Assembly (NCBI GenBank): GCA_041746415.1
Contig: JBGTHB010000088.1
Coordinates: forward strand, 1-22,589
DNA length: 22,589 bases
Source of the DNA: JBGTHB01 sp041746415
GTDB lineage: Bacteria > Pseudomonadota > Gammaproteobacteria > Coxiellales > Coxiellaceae
Reading direction: 5' to 3'
Positions 13,869 to 21,398 of the stretch are shown one piece after another. Position 1 is the stretch's first letter. Every line of letters starts with the position of its first letter. The position numbers and the translations under genes are program-made. The notes below the pieces were generated by a model. It saw only the letters and a program-made list of their open reading frames with translations. It did not search any database and was not told where the DNA came from.

Positions 13869-15515
13869 ATGCAAAAAAGAAAAATTCTCGCTACCGCAGC
13901 ACTCGTGTATGCCAACGGTCCGTTGCACCTCGGCCACATGGTGGAGTATCTGCAGGCGGACATTTGGGTGCGCGTGCAAAAACTATTAGGTCATGAATGC
14001 CATTTTATTTGTGGCAGTGACGCTCATGGCACACCGATCATGCTCAAAGCACGTCAGTTGAATATCACCGCAGAAACGCTAATTGCGGATATGTATTTAC
14101 AACATAAAGCGGATTTTGATGCGTTCATGGTCGCGTTTGATCATTTTTACACGACGCATTCTCCTGAAAACAAAGCGCTGACGTATGACATTTTTCAGCG
14201 TTTAGAAAAAGCCAATCTCATTCATCTTAAAACCATTACTCAGCTTTACGACAATACCGAAAAAATGTTTTTGCCGGACCGATTCGTTAAAGGCGAATGT
14301 CCGCGCTGCAAATCAGCAGATCAATATGGTGATAATTGTGAAGTGTGCGGCGCAAGCTATAGCCCAACTGAATTAATCAATGCTGTATCAGTTATTTCAG
14401 GCAGCACGCCCATTCAAAAAGAAACGGAACATGTGTTTTTTGACTTAGCGAAACAACAAACGTTTTTACAACACTATATCTCTACCGACCATTTGCCAAG
14501 TGCTATTGCCAATAAACTCAGTGAATGGACCAACGACACTTTACGTGATTGGGATATATCGCGTGATGCACCGTATTTTGGTTTTGAAATTCCTGAGCAC
14601 GAAGGCAAATATTTTTATGTGTGGTTGGACGCGCCGATTGGTTATATGGCCAGCTTCCAACACTATTGCGCTACACATCCTGCAATTCATTTTGATGAAT
14701 TCTGGCAAGCGGACAGTAAAACAGAATTGTGGCACTTTATAGGCAAAGACATCGCTTATTTTCATTCCTTATTTTGGCCAGCGGTGCTGCAAGGCGCAGG
14801 TTATCGCGTTCCCAGTCGCATTCATGTTCACGGTTATTTAACCGTCGATGGCCAAAAAATGTCGAAATCACGCGGCACTTTTGTCACTGCGCGTGACTAC
14901 GTGACTACGTTTAATCCAGAATATTTGCGCTATTATTTCGCTGCCAAGTTAAATAGTGAGGCGAGCGATATTGATTTAAACTGGCAGGATTTTATGGCAC
15001 GCGTTAATGCCGATTTAATTAATAAGTACGTTAACATTGCCAGCCGTTGCGCGGGTTTTATTACGAAAAAATTCGACGGCAAGTTAAGTAATCACTTGGA
15101 CGATGAAAAATTGTTTGCTGAATTTGTCGATGCAAAAAAATTGATATTGGATTGTTTTGAAAATTTAGAATACAGCAAAGCTGTACGTGAAATTATGCGT
15201 TTAGCCGATCGTGCCAACCAATATATTGATCAACAAAAACCGTGGGCGTTAGCGAAAACAGACCCTAACAACACTCAAATTCAAGCAGCATGCACGCAAG
15301 GTTTAAATTTATTTAAAGTGCTCACCACCTATTTAAAACCGATACTACCCATAACTACGCTTGCTGTGGAAACTTTTTTAAATTGCGCGCCCTTAAATTT
15401 TGGCACGCTTGATCAGCCACTATTAGATCATCGCATTCATTCATTTAAACCCTTGCTCACACGCATTCAGCCTGAGGCGTTAACTCAATTTATTGAAAAA
15501 GTGCATGGCCATTAA
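13869..15515 (+). CDS. metG: Methionyl-tRNA synthetase, short form without C-terminal dimerisation domain
   Basis: Class I synthetase charging tRNA-Met and initiator tRNA. The HIGH-type motif is H20-L-G-H23 and the KMSKS motif is K330-M-S-K-S334. The zinc knuckle has C144, C147, C157 and C160. The M-F-L-P-D-R-F-V-K-G and W-D-I-S-R-D-A-P-Y-F-G-F segments match E. coli MetG closely. At 548 residues it ends after the anticodon-binding helical domain and lacks the Trbp111-like tRNA-binding and dimer domain (about 100 residues) that gives E. coli a 677-residue protein. The stop is clean and the next gene overlaps, so this looks like the native form. A weak TATCAT at 13855-13860 may be its -10 box. 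Confidence 0.97.
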   Translation: MQKRKILATAALVYANGPLHLGHMVEYLQADIWVRVQKLLGHECHFICGSDAHGTPIMLKARQLNITAETLIADMYLQHKADFDAFMVAFDHFYTTHSPENKALTYDIFQRLEKANLIHLKTITQLYDNTEKMFLPDRFVKGECPRCKSADQYGDNCEVCGASYSPTELINAVSVISGSTPIQKETEHVFFDLAKQQTFLQHYISTDHLPSAIANKLSEWTNDTLRDWDISRDAPYFGFEIPEHEGKYFYVWLDAPIGYMASFQHYCATHPAIHFDEFWQADSKTELWHFIGKDIAYFHSLFWPAVLQGAGYRVPSRIHVHGYLTVDGQKMSKSRGTFVTARDYVTTFNPEYLRYYFAAKLNSEASDIDLNWQDFMARVNADLINKYVNIASRCAGFITKKFDGKLSNHLDDEKLFAEFVDAKKLILDCFENLEYSKAVREIMRLADRANQYIDQQKPWALAKTDPNNTQIQAACTQGLNLFKVLTTYLKPILPITTLAVETFLNCAPLNFGTLDQPLLDHRIHSFKPLLTRIQPEALTQFIEKVHGH

Positions 15516-15912
15516 TCCCAACGATGACATTGATGCTTTCCTAACTGAAACACGCCAACCGCAACGCGCGGTAATTCGCGAACAAGAATGTATTGGTTGC
15601 GTTAAATGTATTCGAGCTTGTCCATTCGATTCCATCCTCGGTGCGTCAAAACAAATGCACACCGTTATTGAAGACGCGTGCACGGGTTGCGAATTATGTG
15701 TGCCGGCCTGTCCTGTTGATTGCATTGACCTAGTAACCACAGCGGCATTAAATCCTGCGCAACAGCAACAAAAAAACACCCAATGGCGTGAACGCTTTGA
15801 ACAACATCAAGCGCGCTTAAAACGTGAAAAACAAGACACCGCGCGTGATATTGAACCGCTGGCAGTGCGACAACAAAAAATTGCCGAGATATTAAAACGC
15901 ACGAAAAAGTGA
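15505..15912 (+). CDS. RnfB-like ferredoxin with two [4Fe-4S] clusters
   Basis: A 135-residue protein with two C-x2-C-x2-C-x3-C-P ferredoxin motifs: C29, C32, C35, C39 and C59, C62, C65, C69. The stretch I-G-C-x-K-C-I-x-A-C-P-x-D-x-I-x-G-A-x-x-x-M-H-T-V is specific to the RnfB/RsxB ferredoxin domain. It lacks the RnfB membrane anchor and N-terminal 4Fe-4S domain, and it adds a charged, Gln/Arg/Lys-rich helical tail (about 85-135). No other rnf gene is in the window. It is therefore probably a soluble electron carrier, and a role with the Fe-S enzyme Nth next door or in redox homeostasis is only a guess. The start overlaps the metG end by 11 bases; a start four codons earlier is possible. Confidence 0.9.
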   Translation: MAINPNDDIDAFLTETRQPQRAVIREQECIGCVKCIRACPFDSILGASKQMHTVIEDACTGCELCVPACPVDCIDLVTTAALNPAQQQQKNTQWRERFEQHQARLKREKQDTARDIEPLAVRQQKIAEILKRTKK

Positions 15913-16070
15913 CGACGATTCTGTCATTGCGTTCTCGAAACAATCCATAAATAGCTTCAATTGCCAAACATGGATCGCCATGCTTGATGACTCGCTCGCG
16001 AAGACGGAAGTGCTTGGCACTAAGGGTTGAGTCTTCAAAGCCCAACACAATCCACTTGCAGCGCCGACTC
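15913..16070 (-). repeat. Degraded copy of a dispersed intergenic repeat
   Basis: This non-coding gap between the ferredoxin gene and nth matches, in opposite orientation, pieces of the repeat region at the window end. 15969-15998 corresponds to 22457-22486 (both around CATGGATC and GATGACTC). 16024-16050 corresponds to 22249-22274 (TTGAGTCTTC and CAACACAA). The intervening order is rearranged or shortened. Its left part, GTCATTGCGTTCTCG with CAATCC, recalls the GTCATTGCGAG...GCAATCC elements common in intergenic DNA of many bacteria. Confidence 0.65.
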
Positions 16071-16090
16071 CTTCTCCTTATAGTCCCTCA

Positions 16091-16720
16091 ATGAACAACG
16101 CCAAACGCTTAGAAATTTTTAAACGCTTTCAAGCCGCCAATCAAAATCCGACGACAGAATTAATTTATCGTTCTGATTTTGAATTGTTGATTTCCGTCAT
16201 GTTGTCCGCCCAAGCAACCGATATCAGCGTTAACAAAGCCACGGCAAAACTCTATAAAGTCGCCAACACGCCACAAGCGATATTAAAATTGGGCGAAGAA
16301 AAATTAAAAAATTACATAAAAACCATCGGGCTGTTTAATACCAAAGCTAAAAATATTTTAAAAACGTGTCAGCTATTAGTTAGCCAACACCATGGTCAAG
16401 TCCCTCAAACACGTCAAGCATTAGAAGCGTTACCGGGAGTAGGTCGCAAAACCGCTAATGTTATTTTAAACACCGCCTTTGGTCAGCCAACCATTGCCGT
16501 GGATACGCATATTTTTCGCGTGGCAAATCGCACTCAGCTGGCACCAGGCACAACGCCACTGGCAGTGGAATTAAAATTAGTAAAAGTCATTCCTAAAGAA
16601 TATTTAATTGATGCGCACCACTGGTTAATTTTGCATGGTCGTTATGTTTGCACCGCACGTAACCCAAAATGCGCAAGTTGCTTGATTCGTGATTTGTGTG
16701 ACTACAAAAACAAAACTTAA
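16091..16720 (+). CDS. nth: Endonuclease III
   Basis: DNA glycosylase/AP lyase removing oxidised pyrimidines. The 209-residue product is near-identical in layout to E. coli Nth (211). The helix-hairpin-helix L-P-G-V-G-R-K-T-A-N-V contains catalytic K120, D138 is in A-V-D-T-H-I-F-R-V, and the [4Fe-4S] ligands are C187, C194, C197 and C203. The N-terminus M-N-N-A-K-R-L-E-I aligns with E. coli, so the start is secure, yet the upstream bases give no good Shine-Dalgarno and hold a degraded repeat ending about 20 bases away. In related genomes nth directly follows the rnfB-type gene, so the repeat probably inserted into the operon. Confidence 0.97.
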   Translation: MNNAKRLEIFKRFQAANQNPTTELIYRSDFELLISVMLSAQATDISVNKATAKLYKVANTPQAILKLGEEKLKNYIKTIGLFNTKAKNILKTCQLLVSQHHGQVPQTRQALEALPGVGRKTANVILNTAFGQPTIAVDTHIFRVANRTQLAPGTTPLAVELKLVKVIPKEYLIDAHHWLILHGRYVCTARNPKCASCLIRDLCDYKNKT

Positions 16721-16725
16721 CTTTA

Positions 16726-17538
16726 TTATGGATTCGGTGCGCTTCGAGAAAGCGGCGCTTTGCTAGGAGAACCCTCTTCTTCATCTAATCCAGCAAATAA
16801 CACCACTTCACCCTCACCTTCACGCTGCCCCCCATCATCTCTTCTTCTACCCAACTCCTTATTAGCCGCCTGCTGATGTTTTTTTAGCGCCAAAACTTGT
16901 CTCAGTTGCTCTCTTCTTGCGTGTGCTTTTGCTCGTGCTTCCGCTTGTACTTTTGCTTCTGCTTCTGCTTGTGCTTGTGCTTCTTCTGCCCTTAACGGCA
17001 CCTGCGAAGCTGCGGGCATCGCTCGTCTCTGGTCAACACTTCTCGTACGACAACTACATAATAACATCATAAAAAATCCTAATAACGGAAATCCAACAAA
17101 CGTCGCCACTTCGCCATAGCTGAATTTAAAATTTGAAAATTTAAAATCTGTGGCCTGCTCTTTAGCAACCAAGCCCGCACCAAAAAGAAAAGCACCCACT
17201 AAAAATATTTTAGTACGCCGCCAAGTGGTTTGTTTGCCATCCCCAATTCGTTGATCGCGTGCCGCGATGGCAAAAAAGGCAATCGCTTGCGCCAAAATAA
17301 AAAATGCGGCATACACAAACAGCATGCCGGCAACAGGAAAAGGTTCGTTATTTTTCCATGGCCACGCCACCGTCTTTCCTTTTCCTTCACGCAGCGCCCA
17401 CCAAATAAGCGCTGAGGGCACATATAAAAACATAAACAGCGCCAGCGCACTAAAAAAATTACCCAACGTAGAAGCATTGTCTCGATTCCTAATTATTCGT
17501 TCGCCACAAAAAAAACCACCGCACCCTGTTTGCGCCAT
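16726..17538 (-). CDS. Four-helix membrane protein with charged coiled-coil tail, unknown function
   Basis: A 270-residue product that I do not recognise. AAGGAGA before the ATG at 17538 sets the start; an upstream in-frame start at 17592 lacks such a site. Four likely membrane helices lie at about 28-50, 70-97, 112-130 and 145-166. They are followed by a cytoplasm-type Cys/Arg patch, then a long Ala/Gln/Glu-rich helix (about 184-230) coded by hexamer-like GCTTCT/GCTTGT repeats on the plus strand, and a disordered acidic tail. The N-terminal G-C-G-G-F-F-C-G holds two cysteines. It is convergent with nth (5-base gap) and divergent from 17743. The domain style, with membrane hairpins plus a coiled coil, is seen among effectors of intracellular bacteria, but this is speculative. 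Confidence 0.7.
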   Translation of the reverse strand: MAQTGCGGFFCGERIIRNRDNASTLGNFFSALALFMFLYVPSALIWWALREGKGKTVAWPWKNNEPFPVAGMLFVYAAFFILAQAIAFFAIAARDQRIGDGKQTTWRRTKIFLVGAFLFGAGLVAKEQATDFKFSNFKFSYGEVATFVGFPLLGFFMMLLCSCRTRSVDQRRAMPAASQVPLRAEEAQAQAEAEAKVQAEARAKAHARREQLRQVLALKKHQQAANKELGRRRDDGGQREGEGEVVLFAGLDEEEGSPSKAPLSRSAPNP

Positions 17539-17742
17539 TACTTTCTCCTTATGTTTAAGGATTAATTTTGCGCAAACGAAAAACATTAACAATACTCTTG
17601 TGTCATAACCGCAACATAAAACACCTTCTCCGCTATCCGCTCATTAAATTTAAGTTAATAAATTTGTTCATCATGATTTTGATTGCAGCGAATAAAAAAG
17701 TCTCTAGACTAGCAACCATTCTTTACTTAAGAGGAAACACAC

Positions 17743-18117
17743 ATGTTTAATAATAAATTATCTGCTGGTTTTTTTGCAAAAAGCGCCGCTGCAGGCGTAG
17801 CTGCTTATGCTAGCGCTGCAGCTATTTGCTCCTTAATACTGTATGGCATCTATCACAACAGCAGTGGTATTAATGCAATGTTTGATGTGTTTGGTGAGCA
17901 CGGCCCCTTCAGAGAGGATACCACGACCGGCAAGTCATTAAATGTTGCCACACAAGCCGCAGCAACTGGTTTACTCCTTGCCTTATTAGCGGGCGCGGTA
18001 AAAGTATTATTCGGTGAAGCAGTGGTTCAAGAACCGCTGCGTGATCGATTGCTGGCTGAGGAAGGTGTTGTCCCAACTGCTACAAGCCCAAGCCAAGGAG
18101 GATCTACCTCTGAATAG
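17743..18117 (+). CDS. Small two-helix membrane protein of unknown function
   Basis: A 124-residue product that I do not recognise. A Lys/Phe-containing N-terminus of about 13 residues leads to an Ala-rich membrane helix (about 14-37), a polar loop of about 35 residues, a second Ala/Leu-rich helix (about 70-90), and a polar tail with Glu, Ser and Thr. GAGG nine bases before the ATG supports the start. A strong terminator follows 20 bases after the stop, so it is a single-gene unit. It is divergent from the four-helix membrane protein gene across 204 bp that hold no other evident feature. Its base composition resembles that of its neighbours. Confidence 0.65.
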   Translation: MFNNKLSAGFFAKSAAAGVAAYASAAAICSLILYGIYHNSSGINAMFDVFGEHGPFREDTTTGKSLNVATQAAATGLLLALLAGAVKVLFGEAVVQEPLRDRLLAEEGVVPTATSPSQGGSTSE

Positions 18118-18135
18118 CAGTAATTTGCTTTATTG

Positions 18136-18163
18136 TAAAAACCCCGCTGTTGCGGGGTTTTTT
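18136..18163 (+). terminator. Rho-independent terminator
   Basis: Perfect stem AAAACCCCGC / GCGGGGTTTT with a 4-base TGTT loop and a T-rich tail, 20 bases after the stop of the two-helix protein gene. The A run makes it able to work for the convergent porin gene as well. Confidence 0.93.
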
Positions 18164-18186
18164 GTTTGAAACGAGGGGGAATAATA

Positions 18187-19719
18187 TTAAAAATAAACAC
18201 CCACTTGCGCTGTCACTAAGTTACGCGTACCACCAACATTCACATCGGGTACGCCGATTTGGGCACCGGTAACCGATCCCGCTGCTTGCACGGCATAATT
18301 GCTGTCGTGACGATATTCAATTGACTCCACGGTGTCTTTCCACAGTGACGTGCTCAACAACACCCAGTAACTGTGTTGCGGTAAGTTAAGCGCCAGCCCT
18401 TGCCAACTTTGGCCGTAAGCCGCGCCCAATGTCCATGGCTTGCCATCATAATGCCAAGTGTAATCCACCTCCGTGTGCATCGCCGCTGGACGTGCGCCTT
18501 GGAAATTAAACGTCATGTCTTGGGCGGCAAAACGTTGTACGGCGGTCATATACTCACCGATGAAATACCAATTACCCACACCCACTTCTAAATGACTGTC
18601 GGCACCCGCCACACTGCCACTTAAATTATTACCAGGCTGATTATTCACTCGCACTGTTTGACCAAAACCGCCAAACTGCGTTGATACACCATTGCTGTTA
18701 TTATTCACCGACAGACCGTTGTTTTGCATACCTTGTGAATCGGCAATATTGGTGACATAACCTAACCCACCTTCAACATGACCAAAACTAGTCGTGTTTT
18801 TGTAACCGAGATTCACACCGCCTTCACGAATAAAATTATTACCGGTATTGGTGTCACCATCAAAACCATATAACGCGCCATAAAAACCATTATAAAAGAA
18901 ACCCAAACGCACTGTAGGTGCTAAAATGCGCATCATAGATAATGTTAATGGCGCGGTTAATAAAGCACTGGAGTAACGACCGTATGGTGCATACATTTGA
19001 CCAATCGAAAAATAAATCGGCGAACGATCTAAATTACCAATCGTTAAAAAACCACGCTTTAAATAAACTTCGCCACGCGGATTACGTGAACCAGTTGAAG
19101 CCGGTGAAGTGTCGTAATCCAATGAGAAAAACGCATTGGCCCACGTGCTTACCATAGGCACTACGTCTAACTCAGCAGTGCTTAAGTTAACACTGCCATT
19201 ATCTGAACCAGTGAAATTATCGTTATATAAAACTTGGCCTTCCACGCCACCCGAAATTTCAATTAAGGCGCGATTATCTAAAGTGTCGCCCACTTTACTT
19301 AATGCTTGTTCTAAGTTTTGACGATGTTGCAACAACGTCATGTCTTCATTCATAGAAGAAATTTCATACAACAAGTCGCTGGCATCATATGCTGTGTTCG
19401 CTCCAAACCAAGGAGACGTGGTCACTGTCACACCACGTAAAAAACGGTTCGCCGTTAAATCCGGCTGGGTTTTTTTCGTTGACGCTGCTGGTTTTGCAGC
19501 TGCAGTTGATGAGCGCATAAAGCGATGGCGTATTAAATTCTGTGGCCGCGGTTGCTGCTGCTGTGCTTTCAAGCTTTTCACTTGTGCTTCAAGCTGCTGC
19601 ATTTCAGCGGTTATTTTTGCAATTTTACGATCGGTCGCACTTTGAGTTGGCGCAGCTAAACAAGCTGTTGAAGCGACTAAGCTCGCGACTAAAACCACAT
19701 AAGGCTTAAGAGCATTCAC
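18187..19719 (-). CDS. LbtU/DUF3573 family outer-membrane siderophore porin-like protein
   Basis: Predicted outer-membrane beta-barrel. In Legionella, LbtU takes up the siderophore legiobactin, and Francisella FslE/FupA are relatives; the substrate here is unknown. A GTG at 19719 with AAGGAG upstream gives 510 residues. The signal peptide (about 1-21, ending A-C-L-A) is followed by a coiled-coil segment (about 30-55, Q-Q-L-E-A-Q-V-K-S-L-K), a Ser/Ala/Lys linker, and then a barrel of alternating strands. Barrel segments include L-x-I-G-N-L-D-R-S-P-I-Y-F-S-I-G-Q and Y-A-P-Y-G-R-Y. It ends in the typical ...A-Q-V-G-V-Y-F with C-terminal phenylalanine. Longer frames to 19800 run into pyrC and lack a signal peptide at their start. 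It is divergent from pyrC. Confidence 0.82.
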   Translation of the reverse strand: MNALKPYVVLVASLVASTACLAAPTQSATDRKIAKITAEMQQLEAQVKSLKAQQQQPRPQNLIRHRFMRSSTAAAKPAASTKKTQPDLTANRFLRGVTVTTSPWFGANTAYDASDLLYEISSMNEDMTLLQHRQNLEQALSKVGDTLDNRALIEISGGVEGQVLYNDNFTGSDNGSVNLSTAELDVVPMVSTWANAFFSLDYDTSPASTGSRNPRGEVYLKRGFLTIGNLDRSPIYFSIGQMYAPYGRYSSALLTAPLTLSMMRILAPTVRLGFFYNGFYGALYGFDGDTNTGNNFIREGGVNLGYKNTTSFGHVEGGLGYVTNIADSQGMQNNGLSVNNNSNGVSTQFGGFGQTVRVNNQPGNNLSGSVAGADSHLEVGVGNWYFIGEYMTAVQRFAAQDMTFNFQGARPAAMHTEVDYTWHYDGKPWTLGAAYGQSWQGLALNLPQHSYWVLLSTSLWKDTVESIEYRHDSNYAVQAAGSVTGAQIGVPDVNVGGTRNLVTAQVGVYF

Positions 19720-19755
19720 GGTTACTTCTCCTTTCTTTCTGTTACAATTAAGCCC

Positions 19756-20787
19756 ATGCAAAAAATAACAATAACGCAACCTGACGATTGGCATTGCCAC
19801 CTTCGCGATGGACAGTATTTACAAAGAACGATTACGGATTGTGCGAGCCGTTTTCGTAGGGCGATTATTATGCCCAACCTCATTCCCGCTGTCACCACTT
19901 TAAACCTGGCTCGCGAGTATTTTTTACGTTTACAAAAAATTAATTTAAACAATAAAGTGTTTACACCGCTGATGACGCTTTATCTTACCGACCACACCAG
20001 TGCTGAAGAGATCATCCAAGCCAAACAATCAGGCTTGGTGGTGGCTGCCAAGTTATACCCAGCAGGTGCTACCACTAACTCTGCCAGCGGCGTCACTGCT
20101 ATAAAAAATATTTATGTGGCATTGCAGGCGATGCAAGACAACAACATGGTGTTGTGTGTGCACGGCGAGGTTGTGGGCGACAACGATATTTTTGAACGTG
20201 AAACGATTTTTATTAATACCGTGCTCACCCCGTTACTGCGTGATTTTCCTAATTTAAAAATTGTGCTCGAACACATTTCCACTGAACATGCGGTTAACTT
20301 TGTGACACAGGCACCAAATAATGTGGCGGCCACCATCACCCCGCACCATCTTATTTTAAATCGTAATGATTTATTAGTTGGCGGCATTAAACCGCACTAT
20401 TATTGTTTGCCTATCGTTAAAAAACGCCAAGATCAACTCGCTTTAATCACCGCTGCCACTAGTGGCAACCCCAAGTTTTTCTTAGGCAGCGACAGCGCGC
20501 CGCACGCTAAAGCAACAAAACAATCGGCTTGCGGTTGCGCTGGCATTTATTCTGCGTGTAACGCTTTAGAAATTTATACTGAGGTGTTTGATAAGCACAA
20601 TGCGCTAGAAAAACTGGAAGGTTTTACCTCTCGCTTTGGGGCCGAGTTTTATAATTTACCCATCAATAAAGAAAAAATTACGTTAATTAAAAAAGAATGG
20701 ACCGTGCCCACTGAATTAACTTTTGGCGATGAAGTGGTGGTGCCATTACTGGCTGGAGAAACATTGCAATGGCAGATCGCACTATGA
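19756..20787 (+). CDS. pyrC: Dihydroorotase
   Basis: Zinc enzyme of pyrimidine synthesis that cyclises carbamoyl aspartate to dihydroorotate. The 343-residue product is of the E. coli PyrC type. The metal-binding H13-x-H15 lies in D-D-W-H-C-H-L-R-D-G. The carbamylated lysine is in A-A-K-L-Y-P-A-G-A-T-T-N-S (near 96). Further metal ligands are in V-H-G-E and L-E-H-I-S-T, and the catalytic Asp is in L-G-S-D-S-A-P-H-A. The conserved C-G-C-A-G follows. The leader is very short: 36 bp separate it from the divergent porin gene, no clear Shine-Dalgarno is visible, and TACAAT lies about 8 bases before the ATG. It overlaps rnt by 19 bases. Confidence 0.97.
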   Translation: MQKITITQPDDWHCHLRDGQYLQRTITDCASRFRRAIIMPNLIPAVTTLNLAREYFLRLQKINLNNKVFTPLMTLYLTDHTSAEEIIQAKQSGLVVAAKLYPAGATTNSASGVTAIKNIYVALQAMQDNNMVLCVHGEVVGDNDIFERETIFINTVLTPLLRDFPNLKIVLEHISTEHAVNFVTQAPNNVAATITPHHLILNRNDLLVGGIKPHYYCLPIVKKRQDQLALITAATSGNPKFFLGSDSAPHAKATKQSACGCAGIYSACNALEIYTEVFDKHNALEKLEGFTSRFGAEFYNLPINKEKITLIKKEWTVPTELTFGDEVVVPLLAGETLQWQIAL

Positions 20788-21386
20788 AAATGAAAGAACG
20801 GTTCGATGGTTATCTGCCAGTGGTGATTGATGTGGAAACAGCGGGAGTTAATCCGCTAAAAGACGCGTTATTAGAAATCGCCGCGGTTAATATTGATCTC
20901 AACGACAGCAACCAATTAATTTTAGGCGAAACGTTTTCCACCCACGTTGAACCGTTTGAAGGCGGCAACATTGACCCAGTGGCATTAGAAATCAACAAAA
21001 TTGATCCGCATCATCCGTTTCGTTTTGCGATTGCAGAACAAGAAGCGCTAGCAGAAATGTTTGGGTTTATTGAAAAGCAGTTAAAAAAATATCAGTGTCG
21101 CCGCGCCGTATTAGTGGGGCACAATGCGCATTTTGATTTGAGTTTTTTGCAAATGGCAATGAAGCGCTGCAAGCTAACTAAATCACCTTTACATGCTTTT
21201 ACCTGTTTTGATACGGCGACGTTAGGTGGTCTTGCTTATGGCAAAACCGTTTTAGCAAAAATTTTAAAACTGGCCAACATCGAGTTTGAAAAAGAAAAAG
21301 CGCATTCGGCCTTATATGATGCCGAAAAAACCGCACAATTGTTTTGCCAAATTGTGAATAATGCCAATCCATGCGGTCATATTTGA
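20769..21386 (+). CDS. rnt: Ribonuclease T
   Basis: DEDDh-family 3'-5' exoribonuclease that trims tRNA and other stable RNA ends and turns over tRNA-CCA. The 205-residue product has the catalytic D21-V-E23-T (Exo I), V-G-H-N-A-H-F-D (Exo II) and A-H-S-A-L-Y-D-A (Exo III) motifs, and the L-L-E-I-A-A segment. These closely match E. coli RNase T. GGAG stands 10 bases before the ATG at 20769, which I use. An ATGA overlap with the pyrC stop at 20784 gives a plausible shorter start that removes five residues. It is translationally coupled to pyrC; in E. coli rnt is not next to pyrC, but this pairing is common elsewhere. Confidence 0.96.
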   Translation: MADRTMKMKERFDGYLPVVIDVETAGVNPLKDALLEIAAVNIDLNDSNQLILGETFSTHVEPFEGGNIDPVALEINKIDPHHPFRFAIAEQEALAEMFGFIEKQLKKYQCRRAVLVGHNAHFDLSFLQMAMKRCKLTKSPLHAFTCFDTATLGGLAYGKTVLAKILKLANIEFEKEKAHSALYDAEKTAQLFCQIVNNANPCGHI

Positions 21387-21398
21387 GAGCAAGTATTA

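Noticed and set aside
15665..16048. Minus-strand frame of 127 codons over the ferredoxin end and the repeat
   Set aside because: It is antisense to a well-supported ferredoxin gene and its start region is repeat DNA.
16726..17592. Longer start at 17592 for the four-helix membrane protein
   Set aside because: AAGGAGA lies directly before the internal ATG at 17538, and the upstream stretch has no such site.
18187..19800. Longer porin start at 19800
   Set aside because: It would overlap the pyrC start and place the signal peptide internally; the GTG at 19719 has AAGGAG and a proper signal peptide.
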